NCBI RefSeq assembly: GCF_014982805.1
Contig: NZ_JADCKC010000003.1
Span: 620,001 to 684,000 of the forward strand
Length of the DNA: 64,000 bases
DNA from: Gemmiger gallinarum
GTDB lineage: Bacteria > Bacillota > Clostridia > Oscillospirales > Ruminococcaceae
Direction: 5' to 3'
Within the stretch, counting starts at the first letter, position 1, and each line of letters begins with the position of its first letter. Positions 35,211 to 43,716 of the stretch are shown here, in pieces. Below the pieces are notes generated by a model. It saw nothing but the letters and a program-made list of their open reading frames with translations. It did not search any database and had not been told where the DNA came from. The translations under genes and the position numbers were made by a program.

Positions 35211-35378
35211 ATGCACGAAATCCGGACTATGCTGCGGCAGCATTTTCTGGACGCATTGTCTTTTTTCTTTGCTATTGCAACGGCTTTCGGCCCTGCTTTT
35301 CCGTTTTCAGGATGCAGGGCTTCTTTTTTTGCCATGGCGCGCCGCCGGGGAAAAAGGTTAGGAGGTAATTTTTTGTGA
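35211..35378 (+). CDS. Leader peptide of uraA (pyrBI-type attenuation candidate)
   Basis: A 55-codon frame starting at ATG 35211, 7 bases after GGAGGG, and ending TGA at 35376-35378 inside the uraA start region (GTGA overlap). It is read through a pause-type hairpin (ATGCTGC/GCAGCAT, 35229-35243), a T-rich tract at 35259-35270 (codes SFFF), and the terminator at 35290-35330 (codes FGPAFPFSGCRASFF). Parallels with the enterobacterial pyrBI leader are the Phe run from a T-tract, translation through the terminator, and a stop at the structural gene. Translating ribosomes close to RNA polymerase would prevent the terminator when UTP is scarce. The peptide itself is probably functionless. Confidence 0.7.
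   Translation: MHEIRTMLRQHFLDALSFFFAIATAFGPAFPFSGCRASFFAMARRRGKRLGGNFL
35290..35330 (+). terminator. Attenuator terminator within the uraA leader
   Basis: GCCCTGC (35290-35296) pairs with GCAGGGC (35314-35320), followed by TTCTTTTTTT. It lies between the promoter and uraA and is fully inside the leader reading frame. Confidence 0.85.
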
Positions 35379-36748
35379 GTGAGAAATCCAAAAACACCGC
35401 GCCCATCGATTACTCCAAGGGTATTTACGACGCGCGCACGCTGGGCACGCCCCGCGTTCTGGTGCTGGGCATCCAGCATATGTTCGCCATGTTCGGCGCG
35501 ACGGTCCTTGTCCCGCTGATCACCGGTCTGAGCGTCTCCACCACCCTGCTGTGCGCCGGTCTGGGCACGCTTCTGTTCCACTTCCTGTGCAAGGGCAAGG
35601 TCCCCGCGTTCCTGGGTTCGTCCTTTGCCTACCTGGGCGGCTTTGCCATCGTGGCCCCCATGCTGCCCGACGCCAACGGTGAAGCCACCATCGCCAACAC
35701 CGAAATGCTGTCCTACGCCTGCGCCGGCGTGGCTTTTTCGGGCCTTTTGTATGTACTGGTCAGCGGCCTGATCTCGGTGTTCGGTATCCGCCGCATCATG
35801 CGGTTCTTCCCGCCCATCGTCACCGGTCCCATCATCATCTCCATCGGCCTGATCCTGGCCCCCAGCGCTATCTCCAACTGTGAGACCAACTGGCTGCTGG
35901 CCATTGTGGCTCTGGGCGTCGTCATCATCTGCAACATCTGGGGCAAGGGCATGATCAAGATCCTGCCCATCCTGCTGGGTGTCATCGCGTCCTATATCGT
36001 CGCCCTCATCACCGGCCAGATCGACTTCACCGCCATTTCGTCGGCCAGCTGGTTCGGCTTCCCCATCAAGGCCGAGGCCACCGGTCTGCTGGCCATTGAC
36101 GGCAGCCCCGAGTTCATCAGCGCCCTGTTCACCATCATGCCCATCGCCCTGGCCACCATGATGGAGCACATCGGCGACATTGCCGCCATCAGCGCCACCA
36201 CCGGCAAGAACTATATCCGTGACCCCGGCATCAACCGCACCCTGCTGGGTGACGGCCTGGCCACCACCATGGCCGGCCTGCTGGGCGGCCCCGCCAACAC
36301 CACCTACGGCGAGAACACCGGCGTTCTGGCCCTGACCAAGATCTACGATCCCCTGGTCATCCGCCTGGCCGCCTGCTTCGCCATTCTGCTCAGCTTCTGC
36401 CCCAAGTTTGAGGCCATCATCAACACCATCCCCGCTGGCATCATCGGCGGCATCAGCTTTGTTCTGTACGGCATGATCTCCGCCATCGGCGTCCGCAACG
36501 TGGTGGAGAACAAGGTGGATCTGACCAACTCCCGCAACCTCATCATTGCGGCGGTCATCCTGGTCAGCGCCCTGGGCTTCAACTCTCTGGGCGGCCTGAC
36601 CTTCTCGGTCCTGGGCATTTCCGTCAACCTGTCCGGTCTGGCCATTGCCGCCATCCTGGGCATCCTGCTCAATGCCATCCTGCCCGGCAATGACTACGAG
36701 TTCGACGACGGAGACGGCACCGGTGAGGGCGCCAGCCTGCGCATCTGA
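35375..36748 (+). CDS. uraA: Uracil permease (UraA/PyrP, NCS2 family)
   Basis: 457 residues with about 14 helices. Family hallmarks: LGIQHMFAMFGATVLVPLITGLS, GSSFAYLGG, MEHIGDIAAISATTGKNYIRDPGINRTLLGDGLATTMAGLLGGPANTTYGENTGVLALTKIYDP (substrate-site Glu in EHIGD and NTTYGEN). It imports uracil by proton symport for pyrimidine salvage. The start is GTG at 35375 with GGAGG at 9 bases, overlapping the leader stop. Confidence 0.95.
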   Translation: MSEKSKNTAPIDYSKGIYDARTLGTPRVLVLGIQHMFAMFGATVLVPLITGLSVSTTLLCAGLGTLLFHFLCKGKVPAFLGSSFAYLGGFAIVAPMLPDANGEATIANTEMLSYACAGVAFSGLLYVLVSGLISVFGIRRIMRFFPPIVTGPIIISIGLILAPSAISNCETNWLLAIVALGVVIICNIWGKGMIKILPILLGVIASYIVALITGQIDFTAISSASWFGFPIKAEATGLLAIDGSPEFISALFTIMPIALATMMEHIGDIAAISATTGKNYIRDPGINRTLLGDGLATTMAGLLGGPANTTYGENTGVLALTKIYDPLVIRLAACFAILLSFCPKFEAIINTIPAGIIGGISFVLYGMISAIGVRNVVENKVDLTNSRNLIIAAVILVSALGFNSLGGLTFSVLGISVNLSGLAIAAILGILLNAILPGNDYEFDDGDGTGEGASLRI

Positions 36749-36770
36749 CCGTTCCCCCTGCAAAAACAAA

Positions 36771-36814
36771 AAGGCCTCCCGGCTTTGGGACATTGCGTCC
36801 GGCCGGGAGGCCTT
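36771..36814. terminator. Bidirectional terminator between uraA and the CMD gene
   Basis: A 13-bp stem (36771-36783 with 36802-36814). TTCCTTATTAT follows on the plus strand and TTTTTGTTTTTG on the minus strand, so it serves both converging genes. Confidence 0.92.
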
Positions 36815-36842
36815 CCTTATTATAATAAGGTATCAGATGCTG

Positions 36843-37592
36843 TTATTTGCGGCAGGCCGCGTCGATGCAGCCCAGAGCATTGAGAGTGCGGGGGAAGCCG
36901 ATGAAGGGCAGGCACTGGGTCACTGCGTCGATGAGCAGCTCCCGCCCGTTGCCGATGCCCAGGTTGGCCGCCGCATGGCTGGTGGCCTGGGGCTCGCAGC
37001 CCCCCAGGCAGCTGATGGCGCAGAAGGTGATGAGCTCCCGGGTGGCCAGGTCCAGCCCGCCCCGGGTATAGAAATCCCCGAAGCAGTGGGCCGACAGATA
37101 GTCCTGGATGTGGCGCAGTTCATCGGGCGCGGCGACGCGCATCTTGTTGATGTTCTCCGCCCCGAACAGCTGCTGCTGCACCGCCAGCCCCTTTTCAAAG
37201 CGGTCGCTTTCGGTGACACGGGTGTTGGGCTCCGCCTCGCCGGTGCACTCCATCAGCACCGGGGAGGCCGCCTCCAGAGCACAGAGGGCCCGCTCCAGTC
37301 CCACATAGGGCGCACACTGGTAGATGGTCTCCCGCAGCTGTTCCGCCGTGGCTCCCATCCTAAGCCCGGCCCGCAGATACTGCTCCATGTGCTGCAGTGA
37401 CTGGGTGGCCGTCAGGGCCGCCACCGTCACCAGCGCCCGCTGTACGTCGGTCAGGCAGCCGCGGTTTTCCACGTCTCCCAGCAAAAACGTTTTGGCGATC
37501 TGTTCAAACTCCGGGTCCAGGCCGCAGCCGTGAAAAGCCTCTCCCCCAAACCAGGCATCGTCCTTCTCGTGTGCCGTTTCGCTCCGTGTCAT
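36843..37592 (-). CDS. Carboxymuconolactone decarboxylase family protein, two domains
   Basis: 249 residues made of two CMD/AhpD-like helical units (about 45-120: VQRALVTVAALTATQSLQHMEQYLRAGLRMG; about 165-245: RELITFCAISCLGGCEPQATSHAAANLGIGNGRELLIDAVTQCLPFIGFPRTLNAL). The second unit holds a CLGGC pair and a nearby His, the positions used by redox-active family members. The function could be a decarboxylase-like or alkylhydroperoxidase-like reaction; the sequence does not decide. Divergent from a LysR regulator with overlapping control region, so probably its target. Start ATG at 37592, with AAAGGAG. Confidence 0.88.
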   Translation of the reverse strand: MTRSETAHEKDDAWFGGEAFHGCGLDPEFEQIAKTFLLGDVENRGCLTDVQRALVTVAALTATQSLQHMEQYLRAGLRMGATAEQLRETIYQCAPYVGLERALCALEAASPVLMECTGEAEPNTRVTESDRFEKGLAVQQQLFGAENINKMRVAAPDELRHIQDYLSAHCFGDFYTRGGLDLATRELITFCAISCLGGCEPQATSHAAANLGIGNGRELLIDAVTQCLPFIGFPRTLNALGCIDAACRK

Positions 37593-37652
37593 ATACAAGC
37601 ACTCTCCTTTGTTTCGGCGGGACAGCGTTTCTTCCGCCGTTTTTCTGTCTTT

Positions 37653-37681
37653 ATTGTACCGCCCCGCCCCACCATTGTAAA
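37653..37681 (-). promoter_or_regulatory. Promoter of the CMD-family gene
   Basis: Minus strand TTTACA (37676-37681), 17-bp spacer, TACAAT (37653-37658). It sits back to back with the lysR promoter, the usual place for LysR-type control. Confidence 0.78.
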
Positions 37682-37727
37682 ATGCCCGCTTTCCATATCC
37701 TGTCATGCGCAAAAGGCATGGTTTGCT

Positions 37728-37756
37728 TTGACAGCGGCCCCGGCGGCATCTATAAT
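37728..37756 (+). promoter_or_regulatory. Perfect consensus promoter of the lysR gene
   Basis: TTGACA (37728-37733), 17-bp spacer, TATAAT (37751-37756). The exact consensus match implies strong basal activity, so repression by its own product is plausible. Confidence 0.92.
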
Positions 37757-37792
37757 AAGAATAAGCAACCGGCTGTGAGGAGGTCCTGCACC

Positions 37793-38689
37793 ATGGAACT
37801 GCGTGTCCTGCAATATTTTCTGGCCGTCGCCCGGGAGGAGAGCATCACCCGGGCTGCGGAGGTGCTGCACATCACCCAGCCCACCCTCAGCCGGCAGCTG
37901 TCCCAACTGGAGGAGGAGCTGGGCACCCGCCTGTTTGAGCGGGGCACCCGGCATATCACTCTGACCCCGGACGGTCTTCTGCTCCGCCGCCGGGCCGAGG
38001 AGATTTCCGAGCTGGTGGACAAGACCCGGCAGGAGCTGGCCTTGCAGGATGAGACGCTGGCAGGCACCGTAGCCCTGGGCAGCGGCGAGCTGGAGGCGGT
38101 GCGGGTTCTGCCCCGGCTGTTTCAGGCCTTCCGGCTGCGGTATCCCCTGGTGGACTACACTCTCTACAGCGGCACCGCCGACGATGTGAAGGAGCGGATG
38201 GACCGCGGGCTTCTGGATGCAGGCATTTTGCTGGAGCCGGTGGATGTGGAGAAATACGAGTTCATCCGGCTGCCGGTTCGGGAACAATGGATCGCCCTCA
38301 TGCCCGCCGACGACCCGCTGGCGGCAAAATCCGCCGTGACGGTGGAAGATCTGGCCGCCCGGCCGCTGATTCTGCCCCAGCGTCCCCGGGTCCGCAGCGA
38401 GGTGGCCAGATGGTTTGGGGAACGCCACGACGGGCTGGATGTCCCCTTTACCAGCAACATGAGCACCAACGCCGCCGTTCTGGTGGCGGGGGGCATGGGC
38501 ATTGCCGTCACCATCGAAGGTTCGCTGCCTTTTCTGGACCGCACCCAGCTCTGTGTCCGGCCCCTGGACCCGCCCATGACTGCCTCCACCGTTTTTGCCT
38601 GGAAGCGGCATCAGCCTTTTGGTCCCGCCGCCGCCAAATTTCTGGAATTTGCCCGGAGCTTCTGGGCTGAATTTCCGCCCCAAAACTGA
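37793..38689 (+). CDS. LysR family transcriptional regulator
   Basis: 298 residues: N-terminal winged helix (MELRVLQYFLAVAREESITRAAEVLHITQPTLSRQLSQLEEELGTRLFERGTR) and a LysR substrate-binding domain (about 90-290). The ATG lies 9 bases after GAGGAGG. It probably controls the divergent CMD gene in response to a small ligand I cannot predict. Confidence 0.94.
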   Translation: MELRVLQYFLAVAREESITRAAEVLHITQPTLSRQLSQLEEELGTRLFERGTRHITLTPDGLLLRRRAEEISELVDKTRQELALQDETLAGTVALGSGELEAVRVLPRLFQAFRLRYPLVDYTLYSGTADDVKERMDRGLLDAGILLEPVDVEKYEFIRLPVREQWIALMPADDPLAAKSAVTVEDLAARPLILPQRPRVRSEVARWFGERHDGLDVPFTSNMSTNAAVLVAGGMGIAVTIEGSLPFLDRTQLCVRPLDPPMTASTVFAWKRHQPFGPAAAKFLEFARSFWAEFPPQN

Positions 38690-38692
38690 CAA

Positions 38693-38735
38693 AAAGCGCC
38701 CCGGAACCTCACAGGGAGGCCGGGGCGCTTTCTTT
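38693..38735. terminator. Bidirectional terminator after lysR
   Basis: AAAGCGCCCCGG pairs with CCGGGGCGCTTT (38693-38704 and 38720-38731), with T-rich flanks on both strands. Confidence 0.9.
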
Positions 38736-38754
38736 ATGATTTCGGGAAAGTCCT

Positions 38755-39546
38755 TCACAGGCTTTCGTGTTTGACGCTGGGCAGCTGGCGCCCGGTGGAG
38801 TAGGCCGCGCAGACCAGACCGCACAGCCCCAGCATGGCCAGGGCTCCGGCCTGCACCAGATCCAGCAGGTCCGCCGTGCCGGCAGCAAACTCCAGCACCA
38901 CCTGGGGAAAGCCCAGGCAGGTGCAGAGCAGAAAGGCCGTAAGCCCGTAAAAGAACATGCTGCGGCCCATGGGAGACTTGGGGGCAAACACCACCTTGAG
39001 CAGGAGGTCGGCCATACACAGGGCCCCCACCGCGGACAGCACGCCGAAGATGTGGTTCATGCGCGCCACCGAGGCCGGTTCCATGGCGAAGCGCTCCACC
39101 GTCAGCCAGAAGGGCGCCGCCAGCATGGGCAGGCCGAACACCACCGGCAGCGGCTTTTTGGGCGGTTCCAGAAAGGACTGCAGGCCAAACACCGCCAACC
39201 AGGCCCCGCTGATCACCAGCGAAATTCCTCTGGGCATGACGAAAGCGTCGGAGCGTGCCAGCAGTGTGCTGACGCCGCTTTCCACCATCAGGCCTCCGGC
39301 CAGCAGCATACAGCTGCCCAGCGCCGCCTTGCTCCGCAGCAGGGCCGCCGGCTTGGCATGCGCCCGCCGGGACATGACAAACAGAACCACAACCCCGGCC
39401 AGCACCGCCAGATAGCGGTACCAGGCCTCCCCCACCTGCGCAAAGCCGGTGGCGGGGTCCACAAAAAAGATCAGATCCGCAGTCCGGATAGCCCCCAGCA
39501 CCATGCAGAGGACGGCTCCAACCACGGCTGTAATGGAATCGCTCAT
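38755..39546 (-). CDS. Polytopic membrane protein of unknown function
   Basis: 263 residues with about eight hydrophobic segments (for example ITAVVGAVLCMVLGAIRTADLIFF, YLAVLAGVVVLFVMSR, VFGVLSAVGALCMADLLLKVVF). No catalytic motif or named family recognised. Start ATG at 39546, with GGAGGAAACT directly upstream; the longer frame has no site. It stands alone, divergent from the SpoIID-like gene. Confidence 0.75.
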   Translation of the reverse strand: MSDSITAVVGAVLCMVLGAIRTADLIFFVDPATGFAQVGEAWYRYLAVLAGVVVLFVMSRRAHAKPAALLRSKAALGSCMLLAGGLMVESGVSTLLARSDAFVMPRGISLVISGAWLAVFGLQSFLEPPKKPLPVVFGLPMLAAPFWLTVERFAMEPASVARMNHIFGVLSAVGALCMADLLLKVVFAPKSPMGRSMFFYGLTAFLLCTCLGFPQVVLEFAAGTADLLDLVQAGALAMLGLCGLVCAAYSTGRQLPSVKHESL

Positions 39547-39776
39547 AGTTTCCTCCCAACGCCGGGGACTCCCGGGAGTCCGGCGGCATAATCGCGGCGG
39601 ACGGCGCATACATTGATAGCAAGAGGACACGCCCTGCCGTCCGTTCGCCCGGCAGTCAGGGGGAGGTTCCGTCTGCGGCCCCTTGCCGCGAGCGAAAATC
39701 TCCCTTGCCGGGGGTATTCTATTATTCTACCTGTGCGGGCGGCAAATTGCAAGACCGGCCTGTCCCGGAGGCTGCC

Positions 39777-40811
39777 ATGAAAACCGCCGTCAAGCGTACT
39801 CTTTTTCTTTCCGTTGTACTGTTGATTCTTTGCGCCGCAGCACCCCTGCTGTGCCTGCTGCCCGTCTTTGCTCCCCCGGAGGAGGCAGAAAATTTCACAG
39901 ACGCTTCGTCCTCCGAAGCAGAGGCCGAAGAGGACGCCCCCGCCCCGGAGGACACGCCTCACGCCGAGCCCCAGGCCATCCTTTTGTGGGATGACGCCGC
40001 CGGGGAGGCCGTCAGTGTTCCCGCCGCCGAGTACCTGATCGGCGCCGCCGCCTGCGAGATGCCCCCCGACTGGCCCGACGACGCCATCCTGGCCCAGATG
40101 GTGGCCAGCCACAGCTGGGCGCTCTACCAGCTGGAGCACAGCGACCAGAGCGACGCCGCCATCACCGTGAACAGCGCCCAGTGCAGCGGCTGGACCACGG
40201 ACGAGGTGCTGCGAAGCCGCTGGGGGGAGGACTTCCAGACCCGGTGGGAACATCTCTCTCAACTGGCGGAGGAGGTACTGTACGATCTGGTGCTCTACGA
40301 CGGCGCGCCCGCCGCCGCCTGCTACCATGCCATCAGTGCCGGGCACACCCAGGCCAGCCAGCGGGTGTGGGTGGAAACTCTGCCCTACTTACAGGGGGTG
40401 GACTCTTCCTGGGACAAAAACGCCCAGGACTTTGAGGTCTCCGTCCAGTACGACGCCCAGCAGGTATCCGACGCCATGTATGCCTATCTGGGCATCGATG
40501 TGACCGGCAATCCCGACACCTGGGTGGGCGACACCGTCTGGGATGAGGCAGGCTATGTGGATACCATCCAGATCTGCGGGCAGAGTGTCTCCGGCACCGA
40601 CATGCGCTCCGCCCTGAGCCTGCGGTCCGCCTGCTTTGCCATTGCCTGGCAGGACGGGGAGTTCACCGTCACCACCCGGGGCTACGGACACGGGGTGGGC
40701 ATGAGTCAGGAGGGCGCCCGGGCCATGGCCGCCGGGGGCGCCTCCTGGAAGGAGATCCTCTCCTATTATTTCCCCGGCACCCAGCTGGGCTCCACCGACG
40801 ACCTGGCCTGA
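39777..40811 (+). CDS. SpoIID/LytB domain protein (lytic transglycosylase-like)
   Basis: 344 residues: a signal-anchor helix (about 8-30), an acidic Glu/Ala/Pro linker (40-70), then the SpoIID domain. The catalytic-Glu region is AAACEMPPDWPDDAILAQMVASHSWAL, and TRGYGHGVGMSQEGARAMA is the family's C-terminal signature. SpoIID trims denuded glycan strands during spore engulfment; LytB-type homologues modify amidases. Either role is possible, and presence alone does not prove sporulation. GGAGG precedes the ATG at 39777. A longer in-frame start is unsupported. Confidence 0.88.
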   Translation: MKTAVKRTLFLSVVLLILCAAAPLLCLLPVFAPPEEAENFTDASSSEAEAEEDAPAPEDTPHAEPQAILLWDDAAGEAVSVPAAEYLIGAAACEMPPDWPDDAILAQMVASHSWALYQLEHSDQSDAAITVNSAQCSGWTTDEVLRSRWGEDFQTRWEHLSQLAEEVLYDLVLYDGAPAAACYHAISAGHTQASQRVWVETLPYLQGVDSSWDKNAQDFEVSVQYDAQQVSDAMYAYLGIDVTGNPDTWVGDTVWDEAGYVDTIQICGQSVSGTDMRSALSLRSACFAIAWQDGEFTVTTRGYGHGVGMSQEGARAMAAGGASWKEILSYYFPGTQLGSTDDLA

Positions 40812-40846
40812 AAGAGAGGGGTTTTCTTTCTGCTGCAAGCTTTCAC

Positions 40847-40875
40847 TTGACAACTGTCCCCGCACGGACTACCAT
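40847..40875 (+). promoter_or_regulatory. Candidate promoter for the second MATE gene
   Basis: TTGACA (40847-40852), 17-bp spacer, TACCAT (40870-40875), about 40 bases from the start codon. Confidence 0.6.
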
Positions 40876-40917
40876 TGATTTTGTGACTCTTTTTTCAACT
40901 CTATAAATAAGGTGTGG

Positions 40918-42294
40918 ATGGATAGGATGTTCAAAGGACAGGTCTCCCTGACCGAAGGCAGTGTAGCCAGGGGAATGCTGGTGTTTGCCATTCCCATTTT
41001 CTTCAGCAATCTGTTCCAGCAGCTGTACAATGCGGTGGACTCCCTCATTGTGGGCAACTTTCTGGGCGGCAACGCTCTGGCGGCGGTGGGTTCCTCCGGC
41101 AGCCTGATTTTCCTGCTGACAGGTTTCGTCAACGGCGTCAGCCTGGGCGCCGGCGTGCTCATTGCCCGCCATTACGGCGCCAAGGACTCGGAAGCTCTCA
41201 AGCGGACGGTGCACACCACCGTGGCGCTGGGCATCGCCGCCAGCGTGGCGCTGACCGTGCTGGGCGTCATTCTGACCCCCCAGATCCTGCGCTGGATGGG
41301 CACCCCGGAAGATGTCTTTGTCAACTCGGTGGTCTATTTCCGGGTCTACTTCCTGGGCTCCACGGCGGTGGTGCTTTACAACATCGGCGCCAGCATCCTG
41401 CAGTCGGTGGGCAACAGCCGCAGCCCCATGTATTACCTCATCGCGGCCTCTCTGCTCAATGTGGTGCTGGACCTGCTCTTCGTCGGCGTATTCCACTACG
41501 GCGTGGGGGCCGCTGCCCTGGCCACCATCATCTCCCAGGCGGCCAGCGCCTTTCTGGCTTTCCGCAAGCTGACCCTCTCCCAGGAGGATTACGGCGTCCG
41601 CTGGAGGCAGGTACGCTTCCACGCCGCCACCCTTCGGGCGGTGGTGGCCCAGGGCGTGCCCTCCGGCGTGCAGAACTCGGTCATCTCCCTGGCCAACGTC
41701 ATTGTGCAGGCCAACATCAACTCTTTCGGCGCTCAGGCCATGGCAGGCTGCGGCGCTTACAGCAAGATCGAGGGCTTCGCCTTTCTGCCGGTGACCTGCT
41801 TCTCCATGGCGCTGGCCACCTTCGTCAGCCAGAACATCGGCGCCGCCAAGCTGGACCGGGTGCGCAAGGGTATGCGCTTCGGCCTCATCACCTCTCCCCT
41901 GCTGGCGGAGGGCATCGGTCTGGCCATCTTCGGTCTGGCTCCCCTGCTCATCGGCGCCTTCAACAACGAGCCGGACGTGGTTGCCTTCGGTGTGCAGCAG
42001 GCCCGCACCGTCGCCCTTTTCTACTGCCTGCTTGCCTTCAGCCACTGCTGCGCGGGCATCCTCCGCGGTCTGGGCCGTCCCACCGTTCCCATGGTCGTCA
42101 TGCTGGCTGTCTGGTGCGCCCTGCGCATCACCTACATCACTGTGGTGCTGCGCCTGATCCCCGACATCGGCGTCATCTTCTGGGCTTATCCCCTGACCTG
42201 GAGCATCAGTTCCGCCCTGTTTGCCTGGTATCTGGCCCATTGTCCCTTGCCGGTCCCCGGCGGCGGAGCCCAGGCAAGGCAGAATCTCCATTGA
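40918..42294 (+). CDS. MATE family efflux transporter (second copy)
   Basis: About 458 residues, 12 helices. MATE features: VFAIPIFFSNLFQQLYNAVDSLIVGNFLGGNALAAVGSSGSLIFLLTGF, GVSLGAGVLIARHYGAKD, and the second half FGAQAMAGCGAYSKIEGFAFLPVTCFSMALATFVSQNIGA. It resembles the DinF/NorM-like Clostridia branch more than the copy at 15060. The start is uncertain: GTG 40912, ATG 40918 and ATG 40927 are all in frame with only AAGG nearby. Substrate unknown. Confidence 0.9.
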   Translation: MDRMFKGQVSLTEGSVARGMLVFAIPIFFSNLFQQLYNAVDSLIVGNFLGGNALAAVGSSGSLIFLLTGFVNGVSLGAGVLIARHYGAKDSEALKRTVHTTVALGIAASVALTVLGVILTPQILRWMGTPEDVFVNSVVYFRVYFLGSTAVVLYNIGASILQSVGNSRSPMYYLIAASLLNVVLDLLFVGVFHYGVGAAALATIISQAASAFLAFRKLTLSQEDYGVRWRQVRFHAATLRAVVAQGVPSGVQNSVISLANVIVQANINSFGAQAMAGCGAYSKIEGFAFLPVTCFSMALATFVSQNIGAAKLDRVRKGMRFGLITSPLLAEGIGLAIFGLAPLLIGAFNNEPDVVAFGVQQARTVALFYCLLAFSHCCAGILRGLGRPTVPMVVMLAVWCALRITYITVVLRLIPDIGVIFWAYPLTWSISSALFAWYLAHCPLPVPGGGAQARQNLH

Positions 42295-42336
42295 TCTTCC
42301 TGCCGGTAACAGCAATTTAAAGTAGATTTCAAATTG

Positions 42337-42385
42337 AAAAATACCGTCCGTTTTATACAGAGCGTATTATACGGACGGTATTTTT
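42337..42385. terminator. Bidirectional terminator after the second MATE gene
   Basis: A 14-bp perfect stem (42337-42350 with 42372-42385) whose outer part is AAAAA on one side and TTTTT on the other. Confidence 0.92.
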
Positions 42386-42419
42386 CTGTGTTTTTTGACA
42401 AAATGCTATTTTCGCAAAC

Positions 42420-42459
42420 GCAGGGGCAGCCCCGCCGGTCAAAGCGGGACTGCCCCTGC
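42420..42459 (-). terminator. Hairpin downstream of the sugar ABC ATPase gene
   Basis: GCAGGGGCAG pairs with CTGCCCCTGC (42420-42429 and 42450-42459). Only a short T run follows on the minus strand, but the stem is strong and sits 25 bases after the stop. Confidence 0.65.
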
Positions 42460-42483
42460 GTGTATGATTCAGGAGACGATCAA

Positions 42484-43596
42484 TCAGTTGAGGATGGTCA
42501 GTTCGGTCTCGGGATCGAACAGGTGGATCTTGTGGGCATCCAGCGCAACGGTGACCTTGTCGCCGCGGCGAGCCTTGGAGGTGGGAGCCACGCGAGCCAT
42601 CATGTTCTGGCCCTTGTAGGTCAGGTAGAGGTAAATCTCAGCGCCCATCAGCTCGGAGACCTCGACCTCAGCTTCCAGCTTGGTGTCGGGATGCTTGGCC
42701 AGGAACTCCTCGTCGTCCTTCATATCCTCGGGACGGATGCCGACCTTGAGGGTCTTGCCCACGTAAGCGTCCAGCTTGCCGTCGGCGGTCTTCTCAGCGG
42801 GCAGAGGCAGCTTGGTGCCGGCCAGATCGATGGTGTAGGTGCTGCCGTTCTTCTCCAGGGTGCCGTCCATGAAGTTCATCTGGGGGCTGCCGATGAAGCC
42901 GGCGACAAAGATGTTGCAGGGGTAATCGTACAGGTTCTGCGGGGTATCGACCTGCTGGATGACGCCGTCCTTCATGACAACGATGCGGTCGCCCATGGTC
43001 ATGGCCTCGGTCTGGTCATGGGTAACGTAGATGAAGGTGGTGGCCAGGCGCTTGTGCAGCTTGATGATCTCGGTACGCATGCTGGTACGGAGCTTGGCGT
43101 CCAGGTTGGACAGAGGCTCGTCCAGGAGGAAGACCGCCGGGTTACGAACCATGGCGCGGCCCAGAGCAACACGCTGACGCTGGCCGCCGGACAGAGCCTT
43201 GGGCTTACGGTCGAGGAGGTGCTCGATCTCCAGAATCTTGGCAGCCTCACGGACGCGCTTGTCGATCTCGTCCTTGGGCATCTTGCGCAGTTCCAGACCG
43301 AAAGCCATGTTCTTGTAGACGGTCATATGGGGGTACAGAGCGTAGTTCTGGAAGACCATGGCGATGTCGCGGTCCTTCGGGGGGACATCGTTGATCAGGC
43401 GGTCACCGATGTACATCTCGCCCTTGGAGATTTCCTCCAGGCCGGCGACCATGCGCAGGGTGGTGGACTTGCCGCAGCCGGAAGGTCCGACGAAAACGAC
43501 GAACTCCTTGTCCTGGATCTCCAGGTTGAAGTCCTTGACGGCGGTGACGTTGCCCGGGTAGATCTTGTAAATATGACGGCAGCTGATACTTGCCAT
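42484..43596 (-). CDS. Sugar ABC transporter ATP-binding protein, MsmK/UgpC type
   Basis: 370 residues: ATPase domain with [28 protein letters not shown] and [16 protein letters not shown], then MalK-like TOBE/OB regulatory modules (about 245-370). No permease or binding-protein gene is nearby. This is typical of the shared MsmK-type ATPases that energise several carbohydrate importers in Firmicutes. The start is the ATG of [15 protein letters not shown] with GGAGG; the upstream frame extension is not supported. Divergent from an AraC regulator. Confidence 0.92.
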   Translation of the reverse strand: MASISCRHIYKIYPGNVTAVKDFNLEIQDKEFVVFVGPSGCGKSTTLRMVAGLEEISKGEMYIGDRLINDVPPKDRDIAMVFQNYALYPHMTVYKNMAFGLELRKMPKDEIDKRVREAAKILEIEHLLDRKPKALSGGQRQRVALGRAMVRNPAVFLLDEPLSNLDAKLRTSMRTEIIKLHKRLATTFIYVTHDQTEAMTMGDRIVVMKDGVIQQVDTPQNLYDYPCNIFVAGFIGSPQMNFMDGTLEKNGSTYTIDLAGTKLPLPAEKTADGKLDAYVGKTLKVGIRPEDMKDDEEFLAKHPDTKLEAEVEVSELMGAEIYLYLTYKGQNMMARVAPTSKARRGDKVTVALDAHKIHLFDPETELTILN

Positions 43597-43646
43597 TGCG
43601 ATGTACCTCCATTGCAATTTATTGATGCCCTTGTGGGCTGTTTTTC

Positions 43647-43675
43647 TTGACAAATCTATAATAACAGCTTATTCT
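43647..43675 (+). promoter_or_regulatory. Promoter of the araC-type gene
   Basis: TTGACA (43647-43652), 17-bp spacer, TATTCT (43670-43675). It lies in the 120-base divergent region shared with the ATPase gene. Confidence 0.7.
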
Positions 43676-43716
43676 TGAAAAAGATATAGCACTTTATTGA
43701 TATGGAGGGCCAGAAA

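Noticed and set aside
35167-35374. PyrR-binding or purine-type riboswitch in the uraA leader
   Set aside because: I did not find a PyrR-like conserved loop or a purine aptamer three-way junction. The leader-frame and pause architecture explains the region better.
36821-36836. Palindrome CCTTATTATAATAAGG sharing ATTATAATAAGGTA with the trxA region (28613-28626)
   Set aside because: It lies downstream of both flanking genes at a terminator, where a shared operator makes no sense. The match is AT-rich and may be chance.
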